Origin: Eonycteris spelaea
Taxonomy: Eukaryota; Chordata; Mammalia; Chiroptera; Pteropodidae
Direction: 5' to 3'
DNA length: 64,000 nt
NCBI GenBank assembly: GCA_003508835.1
Contig: PUFA01000062.1
Span: forward strand, 4,619,001 to 4,683,000
Shown here: positions 36,497-49,599 of the stretch, piece after piece
Numbering within the stretch: the first letter of the stretch is position 1
Layout of the letters: each line of letters opens with the position of its first letter
Notes under the pieces: model-generated
What the model was told of the DNA's origin: nothing
What the model saw: the letters and a program-made list of their open reading frames with translations, nothing else
The model's database searches: none
Translations under genes and position numbers: made by a program

Positions 36497-36900
36497 CAGA
36501 TAGATAGAGATAGAGATAGATGATAGATAGATACGAAATAATCAGTTCCTTCTTTCAATTTCAAATTACAATCTGTCCCATGGGGGTTTTCTTGCCTTTT
36601 CCTACCTCATATTTGTATCTTCTGCACAGTAAAAATCTTGGTTTTTAAGATTATAAACCCATTCATTCATTTATTTATTCCTACAATGCATAGGAAATAC
36701 TTATAGAATTATTACATCTATAACACTCAAAAAAACAAATCTACAAAAAAAAAAAAAAAAGAGTTCAAGATTTGTGGTCCTTTTACCCCTAGACAGAGAT
36801 ATATAGTAAAAGGATTGTATTTCAAAGTTACTTGGGAGAAACCTCTACTTTTCATAAAATAGAAGAGACATACATTTTTTTAATTCCTTCTATTCAGTAC
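34975..36900 (-). repeat. L1M 3' region, antisense (copy 2), split by GATA repeat
   Basis: Reverse-complement L1M 3' UTR phrases run in order: ccaaaatatcctttatccag, cattatatgtgcatcacct, aatgggtttactgtcgttac, atgctcaaattgtcccagat, caacaagatgtttcagattc and gggtgctaggtgtgctcagt. The GATA microsatellite sits at 36335-36535. The right portion beyond it (cttgccttttcctacctca) seems to continue the same repeat. No open frame survives. Confidence 0.65.
36335..36535. repeat. (GATA)n microsatellite
   Basis: About 200 bases of GATA units (written gatagatagata) with GACA and GATT variants at the left side. Grown inside an L1M copy. Very likely highly polymorphic. Confidence 0.95.
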
Positions 36901-37899
36901 CCTAAAAACTCTGGACTTTACATGTAAAACAAACATAAGAAAACGCTGAAAGGTGGAGAGAAGACAGACCAGCCAGAGAACTCAAGACCCAAGGGACATC
37001 ACGATGGCGAGTTCTCTGACTTTTCTTTTTGTCTTCTGCATTCTACACTTGGAGTCGAAGAAGCTGGCAATCCAGAAATGCCAACAGGCATAGACAAAAC
37101 AACAATAAAGGCTGCTCTCTCTAGCCAAAGGACTGGAAAAGGGCAGCCTAGCAAGATAGAAAACTTTTGGACAATAACCACTCTACTCTAGTCAAATATC
37201 ACAAAAAAACCTGGGGCCCCATCCCCATCCTATGCCAGCGAAGGCCACGCGAGGGGCCTAGACTTTCACCCTTGCTGGGCTGTAGTGAGGCATCCTGGTC
37301 CCTGCCCAGTACAAGTGCATGTGAATGTACAATTATCTCAAAATAAAAATGTTAATAAAAAACAAAATTATTTGGATTTCTTCTATCCCCCTTCAACATG
37401 GAAAGGTTATGAATTGGAAGAAAAAGTTGTTCATTTGTTTTTGTTTATATTTGTTTAAGTTTTTTATTTTCCCACATCTGAAGGTTTAGTTTTAATTTTT
37501 GAGTATGTAGAACAATAATATACTTCCAAAAAGAACAACTGTACAAAAAGATATACTCAGGGAGATGTGTAGCCTCCTTTATTCCCTCCACCCAAATCAC
37601 CTCCCGCTGCCCCCTCCCCCCCCCCAAACAAATCTCTCATAGGCAATCTATTTCATTACTTTCTGGTTTTAACTTCCTGTGTTACTTTTGTAAGAATAAG
37701 CGAATATATGTATGTGTGTTTTATTATTTCCCTTTCTAAGTAGAAGGTGTGTAGCTCCAGAAAAAAAAAAAAAAAAGAAAAAGCGTGTTGGTATTTCTAT
37801 TGGGATAATATTAAGTTTATCAATTAACCAGGAGAGAACTTATATCTAGATGATGTTGAAACATCCTACTCAAGAATAAGGCATGTTTTTCTCTTTGGT

Positions 37900-38430
37900 C
37901 GAAGTTAATTTTATATCTTTTGGAAGTGATTTTTCCTCAGAAAAAATTTAAATATTTCATATTTCATTTATTCTTAAATATTTTAGATTTTTTGCTATTG
38001 TAAACAGGGTTTTCTTTTCCATAATATCTTCTACTGGTTATTATTCATGTATCCGAAGCTTATTAATTTTGATTTTATATACTGTCACCTTGTTTTCTTT
38101 TTATCGTTTGAGTTGCTTTTAATCACGAATTCCTTAGGTTTTCTGGCATTACTATCATGTCATCTGCAAATAGAGATATTTTTACCTCTCTTTTGCTGCA
38201 ATTTTTATACCTTTGTTTTCTCTTGTCTAAGTGAATTGGTCAGAGTTGGTTAGTGGTACCTCCAGTACCGTGAAATAACAGTGGAAACAGTAGGCATTCT
38301 TGCCTTGTTCCCGACTTTGATGGGTGTGTCTCTGTTTTCACATTAAGTGAAATGTTGTTTTAACGCATGTTCACATTCTATTCTTTCCACTTATATACTC
38401 ACTTTCATTTTAGTCTTTGTTCCACAAGTA
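37900..38430 (-). repeat. L1M ORF2 fragment, antisense
   Basis: The plus strand has catgtcatctgcaaatagag, attcttgccttgttcccgac and cacattaagtgaaatgttg, each the reverse complement of a conserved piece of L1 ORF2. Frames are broken. Confidence 0.7.
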
Positions 38431-38434
38431 AATG

Positions 38435-39740
38435 TATTAAATGATCGATGTCCGTGCATGACACTAATTTCCCCCTCTTGCTTTTTTTCTCTCACTGCCA
38501 TGACTTTGAAGGGTACCACCTTTCTCTAGCTCCTTCTCCCCTAGACGGAATGCTTTTCTGAGGCTTCCACCCCTGGGTCCACCGCTTTCACTCCTATTCC
38601 CTGTAGCTCAAGCCATGAACTGCTAAGTCTCAGACGTGAAGTCAGTATATTTGCATTTGTTTGCCTTTCGTTTTCTAGGTGTGATTTTGCCTGTGCTTCA
38701 CACGTGCTCTCGGCTCTCTTCTCATAGTTTCTTAAGCCTTCCTTCTCTTAACTCTCTATACCACAGGCTCACAGATCTGGCAGGACATTTCATTGAAATT
38801 TGATGTTTATGTCTTACTTTTTAAAAAAATATATTTGAAGTTCATGATATTGTCTGTCTCCTACTAATGCTGAAAATATGGGTCATGTATGGCTTTATTT
38901 GCATTGTTTTGTTAAACTAATAGTTTTTGGGGGGATGGGGGTTAGGAAGAATGCATGAAAATATTAGGATTCAGGCAGCCACCATTATCCTCCAGACCTG
39001 CTGTCTTGCCTTTTAAGATGCTGTCTCAAAATTCTTCTGTTCCTGAAGATCAAAGAAAGTATGACAATGAATTCAACATCAGTTGAGATCCATGCAATTA
39101 CTCCGAGACTTTAACTTCTTACTACTATCACAATATTAAACACTTGGGAAATTCCATAAGACAAAAAACAACTAGCACAGTTAATAAATGATGTATTAAA
39201 ATAATGCAACAATAGAAAAATTATTGCTTTTCTGTAAGGACTTAATTGTACTTAAAAATTATACCAAAATAATACATAAACATTGGAGTTTTTTTCCTTG
39301 AAGGAATGAATTATCAATGTCATAACTTATACCAAAAAGAAGAAAAATTATGATGACTTTTTCATCTAACCACTTAGTTGAAATTAATTGTAAAAAAGAG
39401 GACAACACAAATATATTTATTGGAAGTACAGCCTAATTTTTTTTGACTATTTAAACAAATCAAGAGTCAATTGTCTGTGTAAAAAATCAATTTTATTATA
39501 AATTAACAAACAAAAAGAGGCTATTTATCAATACAAATATCAGCATTCTCTTTCCACCAAAACCAATGAATATACTTTTTCCTGACTCCTGGAATACCCA
39601 TTAATGTCCTGTGTACTACTATTACAACACAGCTTACTTCACTATTTTCTAATTGTGGTTGGTACCAGAAAAAGTTGTTTTTGTTTTTTAATGTGGATCC
39701 ATTCAGCTTCTTTGTAATTCCAATATTGCTTTTACATTCA
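38435..39740. other. Intergenic sequence, nothing recognised
   Basis: AT-rich. No gene or repeat family could be supported. Confidence 0.4.
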
Positions 39741-39744
39741 TTGC

Positions 39745-39925
39745 ATATAACAGTGTTTCTCAGAGTCTTTACATCACCTGCATCATTCCCTGGGCTGAGT
39801 GTCAAAATGAAGTTTTCAAGGCCCCATGCTGCTGAATTTGAATTTCTACCTGTAGAACCTAGAAGTCTCCATTTTAACAATCCTAACAGATGCTCTTAAA
39901 CACAGTGCTCGAGAGCAACAGTTGG
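39745..39925 (+). repeat. MER5A-like hAT relic
   Basis: The phrases aacagtgtttctcagagtc, catcacctgcatcattccct and tttgaatttctacctgtaga, ending caatcctaacagatgctctt, follow MER5A order. Confidence 0.6.
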
Positions 39926-40764
39926 TGCCGTGTGCTGCACAAAGCCAGTCTGGTCTCCCCAGAGTCTGTGCTCCAGGTTCTTAACCCTTCCTTGCATGAC
40001 CACGTTTCTAGATGCTAGGTGATCTTAGTGGCTTCCTACGGCTGCTCCCTAGTTTATCAAGGTCCCTATTTAAATTTATCATCCAAAATTAAACCTGCCC
40101 CTTTAGAAATGGTTTTTTAATGCAGAGCATAGAGGGACTCTTATCTTCCTTGATCTAACTACTACTTATGTTAAAGTAACTTAATGTTAGCATATTTAGC
40201 AATTACATAACTGTTGATTCATAGCATGATTGTAATCAACTAAAGTCAGATTTATTTTCCACTTGAACACCCACATTTATGCTAATCCAAATGCAAAAAA
40301 TATATTTATCCCTGTTGGATTTATATGCTCTCTTATTTAGATAATTTTCAAAATTTGGTTTCTTTGCCTGTCATATAAGTGTCTACTGACGGCTTTAAAT
40401 AGCATGAAATGGTCTCTGATAGAGAGCCACAGGTCCCTGTCTGTTACCCTATTCTATTCTAACTGACCTGAGTGAAGACATGCAGAACACCTCTGGGAGA
40501 ATAGGTGCCACAGTCAAAGGCACAGAAATGTCAATTTTACCTAAAGAAATGAGATTGATTAGGGAGAAGATTAGTTTATATTTTGAGAAATTATGCCATA
40601 AAATAGAAATTCACAACGTTTTTAACTAAGACAAAATAATTCAGAGAACTGTCTCTCTCCTGGTAGCCACTCAGGACAATGGCCTGGTTTCTCCAGATGC
40701 ACGTTTACTTTCCACTTCCATTAGGAATGTTCCAGAGAAAAGTTTGAGAAGCACTAATATAAGC

Positions 40765-42000
40765 TACTCTGTCTATTTTCACATCATCTGCAGAGCTTGG
40801 ATCTCTATGTTCATCGAGTTATTTATAAAAATGTTAAATAGAATAGGGCAAATGGATCCTACTAGGCACTCTCCCATGTTTTTAAAGCCATTACTAGACA
40901 TTCTTGAGAAGAGACAACCCATATTACTCTATCAAGTCAAGACAAATAACAATAGCTAGCTGTTACTTGATTTTCAAGCAGTCCTTTAATCTACCTGCAT
41001 AGAAACCACATTAAAAAAAACCGTATTAGTTTATCAAAGCTTCTCTTTAGTTGACATTTGTTAGCTGCATGCTCAAAAATGAGCTTTTTAACAATGTTGT
41101 CAAATCTGCAAACATGAATCAAGTTGTCTGTAAATTCCAGAATCTACTCTGTTTCCCTCTTTAAAAATAAAGATAAAAGTTACCCATTTGTGATCTTGCA
41201 GTATCTCTACTTGCCATGACTTTTCAAAGACTACTAAACAGTAGCTCTGAGATTATGGCTGAAAATTCTGTTACCATCCTGGTACCTAATCCGCTGGCTT
41301 CATTTTAAACATCTTGGTATTAGTTTACTAATCCCTCATCTATCTGGGGCTGAAAATTCCTATTTTTCATAGTTTCTTCTCTATATTTCATTTAACAGCC
41401 CATCTAAAAAAGAGAAAACAGGAGTCGAGTGATTCTGCTACTTCTCTAATGCTTTCTGTTATCATGTCTAAACAGTGGACTTATTATTTCCTTGTTCTCT
41501 TTGATTAAAAAAAAACAAAAACAAAAACGATTTACAGTCCCTTCTGGTCACTTTACCATTTTTTTTTAATCCTCAATTTATAGGGAGCCTTAATTCCTAC
41601 ATTTCTACGTTCATCCTTGGTTACTCTCTTTTCTTTATATCTTTTATATGCACATGTGAAATTTCAGATTACTAGTCAGTCATTCAACTTTCCTGAGCTG
41701 TCTCCCATTTTATTCGAATTAATTCACAATTACAACTCTAGTGTTGTTTTTAATCTTCTTTTGTTAGTCTTAACCCAATTTTGAGAGTCAAGTCCATGGG
41801 TCAAAAACTTTTTCTTTGAACTTTCTGTAAAAGCTTCCCAAAATCCAGGGCACTTATCTACTCTAAAACCCAGGGTTTGCTTTTCTGGCCATCACAAACT
41901 ATTAGCGTGGAGTTCTCGACATCTTTTTTGTGTATTTAAGCACGTGACTGATGACAGCCTCCCATGTGACACACCCTTATGTGAACCCTAAGTTTTATAA
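40765..42000 (+). repeat. L3/CR1 LINE relic
   Basis: Several phrases follow L3 (mammalian CR1) order over about 1.2 kb: tttataaaaatgttaaatag and agggcaaatggatcc at the left, then the gtgatcttgcagtatctc block, aaacagtagctctgagatta, accctaatccgctgg-like sequence and the section around gattctgctacttctctaat followed by aacagtggacttattatttc. It may extend to about 42480. All frames are broken. Identification rests on remembered consensus phrases. Confidence 0.55.
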
Positions 42001-42049
42001 ACCTCAAGTATATTTTGTCTGAAAGGAAAGCATTGTAACAATATTTAAT

Positions 42050-42053
<4 letters not shown>

Positions 42054-42088
<35 letters not shown>
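42054..42088. repeat. (GT)n microsatellite
   Basis: About 17 GT units between atatgtgt and acatatgattg. Confidence 0.95.
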
Positions 42089-42090
<2 letters not shown>

Positions 42091-42749
42091 ATATGATTGC
42101 TTTTCACCATGCTATGGTGAATTGATAAACAGGTTGCTAATTATGTAGAATTCCATGCTGTTTCTTATAAGAATGTAAGAGCAATGGTATCATCAGGATA
42201 ACCTTGACTACATTCAAATGAATATATTTTTATAAAGTAGATGATTTACAATCTACTTCTCTCACTATTAGGAACTTGCAACTCACCTCATGTACCAATA
42301 CCAAATTGAAGATGACACAGGTGCTTTCTCCCCTCCAAACCACCAACTAGCTCTTGCTTTTTGGTCAAAATTAAGTCCAGGCCTTACTTGATTTTAATTA
42401 TGAAGGCAGTCTGTAATTAATCTCATCAGGATGGTCCAAGTCTCCTTTTGTGACAACCTTCAGTAGTCTGTAACATTCTCTCATAGTCATATATATTATT
42501 TCTAATGTGGTAGTATTTTGGCAGTCTCTTTATATGAGCCTTTTGAATATGGCAATGAAATTTCATGATGCCTTTAGAATAAAGAAATGCAAATTTTTGC
42601 GATCTTTAAAATAAGTTGATCAAACATAACTTGAAGCTAAATACAAAACTGTCTGCACAAGCTATTCTTCTAACAAACCCTAACAATGAGTATTGAATTA
42701 AAAATTGTTAGATCATTAGACAATGCACTCAGTGATTAAAGCACCAAGT

Positions 42750-42845
42750 TGGAAAGAAAGGAAAAGAAAGGAAAGGAAAGAGAAGGGAAGGGAACGGGAG
42801 GAGAGGGGAAGGGAACAGAAGGGGAGGGGAGGAAAGGAAAGAAAC
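42750..42845. repeat. Purine-only GGAAA/GGGAA tract
   Basis: About 95 bases of purines on the plus strand (gaaaggaaaagaaagg and ggaggggaagggaac units), almost without pyrimidines. A second purine-rich tract is at 43450-43512. Long purine mirror tracts can form triplex DNA. Confidence 0.85.
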
Positions 42846-44293
42846 AGAAATTACACAAAAAGGGGAAATTCGGGAGTTCCAAGCAGGCCATCCATCCATG
42901 CTGGTCTTCCTCTAATGTGCAGGTTATGGCTAAACTAGAATTCTTTTTTCCTTTTTAATTAAGAGCCATTTGGAATGAACATTTTTTTTTCATTCTCCAG
43001 CTGCTTGTATTTTAATTTCCACAATGTGTTACGTTAAAGCCAATCTGTTTCCTGCATAAATATAATATTTGCTTAGAATTTGCTTCTCAGAATATTTAAG
43101 GACCCCTGATATATACTCCAAAACCTTCATTGTAAAGGGAATATAATCATTATTAAAGGTGAAAACTTCTTTTAAAGAAACTCTGAATTTTTATTTATGA
43201 AGCATCTTTCCTATCTATTCATGTGGCCCACTCTAGTTCAATTTCCTTGACATTTTTAACCTAGAAAGTTTGATCAAATGAATCCACTGAAGCTGCTCTC
43301 CCAAAACCCGAACACACGCTTGATCAGATCTAAATAAGATTTTCAAAGTTCTTCCCTTTATCCAGGAATATAATATGGCAAAATATAACTCGGCAAAGGA
43401 CAAACCGGTTAGGTGTGGTCTTTGACTACCTGAATATCTTCTGACAAAGCAGAAGGGGCAAAGAGGGAAGGAGAAGAGAGAGAAGGAGAGAGAGAGGGAG
43501 GGAGGAAAAAAGAGTAAATATCAAAATATTAAAGAAATTATTTTTAAATGGGCACTTTTTAAAAAACCCATACAGTCTGTTAGCAAATGTTATATTTTTT
43601 GAAATGGCCTTACTATTTGTCATGATCCTCATTTTAAACTTATTTTTGCTAATATCTATATTTCTAAGGACAAGGGAAATTTTTTTACCTGCAACATGGA
43701 TACAACTGTACAGTACTTTAATACATAATGGTACCAAGAGCAGGAGCCCTCACTCTCCATCCAGTTGGATTTAACCTTAGGGAACACGAAGTCCATGAAG
43801 GTTAAATCAGGCCTCTGTATCATTCCACTCTCACCCACTAGGCAATGGCAGCAAATGCCCACAGCAAATGCCATAAAGCACTTTGAACATGAATGAACAT
43901 CAAGGCTTAGCTGGCTATACTAACCTTTCTTCACTGCCCAAAAAACTATCTTTTAAAAATTCTGACTTCACTTTTTTTCACCTGAATTTATTTTTTAAGA
44001 ACTAACACATCATCCTAAAAACATTACCCTAAAGTATTTCTAACTTATTAAGTGCTATTCTAAAAGTTATTTCTAGGTACATCTTCCACCCAACAAAAAT
44101 CAAGATTGTCTTTTCAGTTCAGAAGTTTGATGGTAATTTTTAAAACCCAGTTAAAAGCACTCCATTTGTGATTTTCATCGAGGATGTAAAAGTCTGTCTA
44201 AAAGTCATTCAAACAGAGAGTCAACTATACTCTCAGACCTTTAATTTTGTGGAAGAAATTTTGTGGGTTCGCATGTGCCTAAGCTATAAAACC

Positions 44294-45441
44294 TTAGCAA
44301 TAATAGTCTGGTCTATAACCCTCACTTTTAAAAGTCACGTGAGATTCCACACTTGACCTAGAACAAAGCAGCAATTTTTCTGAATCGTCCCTGTGCCTTC
44401 GTGTCCAAAGTTCTCCTATACTTTGGGACCTGGGGGACAGGGTCTCAAATTGGATATAAGTCTCCTTTGCCAAATCATCTTCCCAGAAGGGTTCCGACTT
44501 ACACTGCAGTTTGCAAACTTTGTACAACAGGAAAAAAATCAATGGCAAGACAACAACACAGGCAGTACCGCTCACCACAATAAGGAAGAACTCTTGAGAA
44601 TCACCTTCTTCAGCTCTGTCAGTAAAAAAGGTGACACATTGGTCTTTCTGAGGAGGCACTCCTTTTGGACAGACACATGCTATGTACTGCTTATCAGGCT
44701 CCAAGCCATCTATGGTTACTTGGTTCTTGCTGGAGTCTGCATTCAGCAGCAGCAGGTCCTTCTCATCATACTTGGAATACAACACGGTCACCTCAGAGCT
44801 ATGCGCGGTGTTGATGGTGTTCCACATCAGAGTCACACTGTCTTTGGTCTTGCCAACTGCCCTGAGATTTTCTATTGTAGCATTCCCCTCCACAGGCGTT
44901 GCTCCATCTAACAATGCCATCTCTTCTTTCTTCCTTGCACTAGCTGGGGGAAGCTTACTTTCACCCATCTCCACTTTTAAATTTCTTTTCCCGTCAGGGT
45001 GGAACAGGAATGACTGCCGGCTGGCCATGGTGGTGCTTGTTGAAATTCTAGTGCTTAGAGTTATAGCTGAAGAAGCAATGGAGAAGAAAGGAGATAAGGA
45101 GAAGGAAGCAGCAGAGGGAGGAGATGAAGTAGGAGTAGAAAGAAAAGTAGAGGAAGCAGAGGAGGAAGAAAGCCAGGGAGATGGTGATGAACCAGATATG
45201 GATGTAGATCTTCTAGCTCCTGACTGGACCTCTTGCTCAGAGTGACCTCTAGTTCTTCTTTCAGAAGTGTCTGATGATATAGTGGTGGTGACAACACCAA
45301 CCACTGTCACAGTAACCACAGCTTCTGACATCCCAGCCAAATTTTTGGCTTTACACTTGTAATCCCCGGCATCTTTGTAAGAAATGCCTGTCAAGCTTAT
45401 TATGGACCATCTGACTCCTTCCTTTGGAGATTCCTGAATTA
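44294..45441 (-). pseudogene. LRIT3: LRIT3 coding exon 4 (frame still open)
   Basis: The acceptor is ttcttccag before 45441; the exon completes a Val codon and runs 381 codons to TAA at 44294-44296. It encodes the second half of the Ig domain (GDYKCKAKN with the second Cys), a long Ser/Thr-rich linker, an FN3 domain (from ENLRAVG through YIACVCPKG), a transmembrane helix (FFLIVVSGTACVVVLPLIFF) and a cytoplasmic tail with CKSEPFWEDDLAKETYIQFE that ends DYYC as in human. No stop or indel was seen. It is labelled pseudogene only because exons 2 and 3 upstream are broken. Confidence 0.85.
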
Positions 45442-46601
45442 CTGGAAGAAAAAATATACATATAATTCTGTGAGGAAAAACAAAGAAAAGAAAACAGCAG
45501 CATGCCAACTGAAAAAGAAGCAACTGTTTGGTTCTTCATGCATCCTTTTCCCATGAGCCATTGGTGATGACTTTTAAAATCAGGGGATAAGACAAAGGAA
45601 TCTCAAAGATCCTTTCCAATTTTAACTTACTGTGATTCCATAAAACGTTTATCACAAGTATTTTCCCAAATATGTTTTCATTGTAATAAAATGCCATCTA
45701 TCTGCAGAGGGCACAGCAGATCGTTTTCTGGCATGGAAGGGTCATCATTTGTAGTCTCAATCTTTCATTTTATATTTAATTTAGATTAACTAGGAAACTA
45801 TCGAGTGGATTCTTTTATTTGCAGAATAATATATAGTTTTGGCAAAATTGGAATTTTACTTTCCTAAAGACTAAAATCTAAAATATTTACATTTTGTGTT
45901 GATTTTTGAAGCTTTGTGAAGAATAAGAGTGCCCTTAGCAGTAGCCCCAGATTTAACGCACAACCTCAGAGTACAGACAATTTACGATCTATTTGTAGGA
46001 ATATTGGGCCTTGACCTTTTTTTCTTAATTCCATCAGTTTTCATGATTTCAACCTCAATTTAATTTTAAAATTAAATTAATCATTAGAATGATTTAAACA
46101 TCAGAATATTACTATTGAAACTAAGGCCAAAACATCAACCTGGTCTTAGGATCTGAAAAGTCTATGTAACCGATATTTCCAAAAATTATACTGTTTGCTT
46201 CATAATAAGGTTTGCGTGTAATTTATTATTTAAATAATCATTCAAAAATGAGAAACTTGTATGAAAACCCCCTTTGAGAACATTGTAACAGTTATACATT
46301 TTTCAAGCGAGTCGTATCCAAGAAGACACAGAAAGACAAAGGCCTTATCTGTAATCACCCATGCACTGGATCATGTTGCTTTCTGTCAAGAAAAATAGCA
46401 GATTCTCTATTTTCTATTTAGTCAGATAAACTGAGGATAATATTCACCGATAAAATAAACCTTTTAAATTCCTTTCACCCAACAAACTTGGCATATTTTA
46501 TTAGAATTAACCAACTAATTGCAAATCTCCCCAAAACATGAGGTTAAACTCAGACCTTTGAAAACCCCTTGTTTCAACATAGGCCTGAATTAAGAAAATA
46601 C
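45442..46601 (-). other. LRIT3 intron 3
   Basis: Bounded by the gtattt donor and ttccag acceptor. AT-rich, with no repeat or embedded gene recognised. Confidence 0.75.
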
Positions 46602-46906
46602 CTGTATAATTAACCAGCGAACTGTCAGGTCTGGTCCATGTGAGCCGTGGGGTAGGGTAGCCAGTGGCATCACACCGCAGCAGGACATTACTGCCCAGAG
46701 CAGATGTGATCTGGGTGGCCGAGGTCATCACCGATGGTTTCAGACACTGATCCAACTCAGCCCGCTGGAACGAAATCCCTGTCAGGCGCTCGGTGCTCAC
46801 TACAGACCATCAGTGGGTCAAGAAGCACTATGGCAGGGTCGTCAACTTTTGATATTCTTATTTTTGGAAATGTGACAGTCACAGAACCAAGAGTTGTCCT
46901 GCAGAC
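46602..46906 (-). pseudogene. LRIT3: LRIT3 coding exon 3 (two indels)
   Basis: The acceptor is tttag before 46906 and the donor gtattt after 46602. It begins LQDNSWFCDCHISK (LRR C-cap, human has Pro for Ser), then the frame is lost: 19 bases stand where human has 21 between the Ser-Lys and the Lys-Val of the next segment, giving a TGA at 46842-46844 in the entry frame. DPAIVLLDPLMVCSE is readable in a second frame, then one extra base in gagcaccgag shifts to the frame of ERLTGISFQRAELDQC and the first Ig half (NVLLRCDATGYPTP). Length 305 is one short of the in-frame 306. Confidence 0.85.
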
Positions 46907-47104
46907 CTAAACCAGAGGGAGGAAAAGTCTGATAAAGGTTATTCTGACGGCTTCATTTTACATCACAGACTCTTGGGGAAGCAGGTGTCTGCAGTCTCCC
47001 TCGAAACAGAAGTGCTCTGAGGGAGGAACTGAAGTCATCTCTCTGTCGGCTTTGCCCTTTAATCCAGCCACCTGAATGAACATATCCTGTCAGTTCAGAT
47101 CATT

Positions 47105-47305
47105 AATGATCATAGCTAACAATCATTAAGCATTTACTCTGTGTTAGGCTTTGTTCTAAGCACTTACCCATATTATCTCATTTAATCTCAACAATCCTAT
47201 GAGAGGGAGAGTATTATTATCCCCATTTTAAAGATGAAGAAGCTGAGACACAGAGAAACCAAATAATTTGACCACATAGCTAATTAATGTCTGAGCCAAG
47301 ATTTG
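47105..47305 (+). repeat. MIR relic (well preserved)
   Basis: Near-continuous MIR match: atcatagctaacaatcatt, gcttttgttctaagcactta-like text, tattatctcatttaatctc, ttatccccattttaaagatg, gaagctgagacacagagaa and catagctaattaatgtctg. Confidence 0.8.
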
Positions 47306-48599
47306 AAACCGAGTACCACAAAATGCCATAAACATAGTGATAGAGGTATTTCTAGGGCGCTATGAAAGTACTCGTATTCTCGATGACATAAATGTTCTAG
47401 CTAAGGCTATTTCCACATAGTGCTGAGCTGCTGCCTGCCGTCTTGCTGCTCATAGTAAAATGTAAAGGAGATACAACAGCTAAAGGAAGAACTATTAAGT
47501 ATAAAAGAGCCAAAACTTGCTGGGTAAAATTGTTAAGAAACTCCCAGCCTCTCCAAAATTTTCCAATTAAGAAAGGGCTTCAGAGTGAGATGCAAATTCA
47601 GTGTGGGTAAGTCTATAAAAACATTTGCTAAGATCTCAGAAGGATCTAAGATGGTGCTTCCGAGGCTTCAGTCAGACGAGTCTGTCTGAGGATCGTAAGG
47701 GTGATGTACCATAGCAGCCTCCCATAAAGCCCCAAATTGAAAAGATTTATCTCAGAAAGGTTTGTGGTTGTGGCTTTTTACTAATGGAGTGAATTATACG
47801 ATTCCTAAGGAGAAAAGACAGAACTGCAATTTTAAAATGTTCTAACCATAGTAGAAGATTTAACTGTTGATCATAAATTCTAAATTTCTATTTATGCCTA
47901 TTTTTATTACAATAGCACTTCATGACTGGTTCATATTTTTCTGCCAGTGCTGGTAAAAGTTTACTGTTTTTTAAGATCTTCCATCTTAAATTTTTTTTCT
48001 TCCATAGGTGGATTACCTGGAACTTCTTCCTCTTACATTTACTACTGTGAATCTATGACAATTCAATAATATTGATTTGAATTCTATCCAACCTGCCAGC
48101 AAACATCAAATTCATTCTGTCATGTAATAATTAATATGTGTAGAATATTTTATTTATACCTTTAAGACACTGGTTATGCCTGATTTTCTCTGTATAAAAT
48201 AATAACAATATATTATTGATTGCAAATTCCACACTTGTTAAGGCTTGTAAAGGGTCTGAGTTTTACCCTCCTTTAGGGTGACCGACTTATCTCATTTTGC
48301 CAATTTTATAAATGTTGGCTGAAGACACTAGACTCCTGATCAGAAATGAAGGTTAGTTTATTACTCATGGCTCTGGAGAAAGACCTTATCCTTATTACAC
48401 TGGGCAGTAGGCATGCCTACCGTTCGCTCTGGAGGGAGACAAACCTCTACCTTCCAAAGCACCTCTCTCTATACAAACATCCTTGAAAAGACAGTTCAGA
48501 ACATAAGGCAGTCAGTGCTCACCTCCATTTGCAAGGCATGTAGAGATGTGTAAGACCATGGAAAATTGTCTTCCCAGCATTGCTAAGCATGCTAAACAA

Positions 48600-48770
48600 T
48601 TTGTCAGCCTTAGTCCCAATGAAGTGGATAATATTAATATCATCCTCACTTTAAAGAGGAGAAAAGCAATGCTGAGGGAGGTTAAGGGATCTACTCAAGT
48701 CACACAACTGGATGCAGTAAGAATTTGAACCCCAATTTGATCTCAAAGTTCTCATTCCCCACAACCATGT
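48600..48770 (+). repeat. MIR relic
   Basis: MIR order: atcatcctcactttaaagag, gttaagggatctactcaagt, cacacaactggatgcagtaa and gaatttgaaccccaatttg. Confidence 0.65.
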
Positions 48771-49599
48771 GTATGTCTTACACTGACCTCAGGAAGCTAG
48801 CCTGATTCTTCTAATTTCACACCAGAGGACTCTAAAGCACAAAGAGATTACTGTCTTGACTTCGTAAGTAATCCTAAATCCCAGGTGTTTTAGCCTCCTA
48901 ATCTAATACTTCTTCTACCATAATGCACTTCTTCATCACCTAAAAATATCTAGAGCCCTGAGTGGTAGTTAGAAGTGCTTTTATCTACAAATAACAAATG
49001 TCAAAGCAGTGAAGTCTGGAGCACAATGTCTGTACAGGTAAAGATCCAAGAGCTATACCATTAATAGTTTCATTCATGCTTTGAAACAGTTATAAAAATG
49101 TATTAACAATGAGACTAAATTAATCCAACTGGTTATATCTAAAAGTTATGTGAACCAGGAAAATATTTTTAAATCCCTCAAAAATATAATGTGTTTTTAT
49201 TCCAGCTTTGAAACATCTGATTCAAAGGCACAACTCTTAAAACCTGAATAACAGTGATCTAAGTGCTGAACATATTCATCACATGTTTTCTCCTCTGGGG
49301 ACAAAGGTACAAGAACTCTGAAGTTAAAGTGTTACTTGTACTGCATTCCTTCAAGGCAACATACCAACCATGCTCACGGTAATTTGCATTAATCGATTTA
49401 TTTTATATGACTATTCTTGGCGAGGGGCAAATGAACTTTGCCTTATCCCTTTTCTAAAAGGGTAATGTTTTCCATGTATTAAAGTAGTTGGATTAAATGG
49501 CCTCATTTTTTGTGAAATGCAGCAATAAATTCCTGTTCAAAAATTATTCTGCAAACCATAAGCTCTTAAAGGCAAAACCATGCCTTAGTCAGCTTTGTG

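Noticed and set aside
36301..36564. Frame rich in Ile-Tyr-Leu-Ser
   Set aside because: Translation of the GATA repeat.
44393..45245. Plus-strand frames of 172 and 187 codons
   Set aside because: They lie antisense to LRIT3 exon 4, whose minus-strand translation matches the known protein; these are mirror frames.
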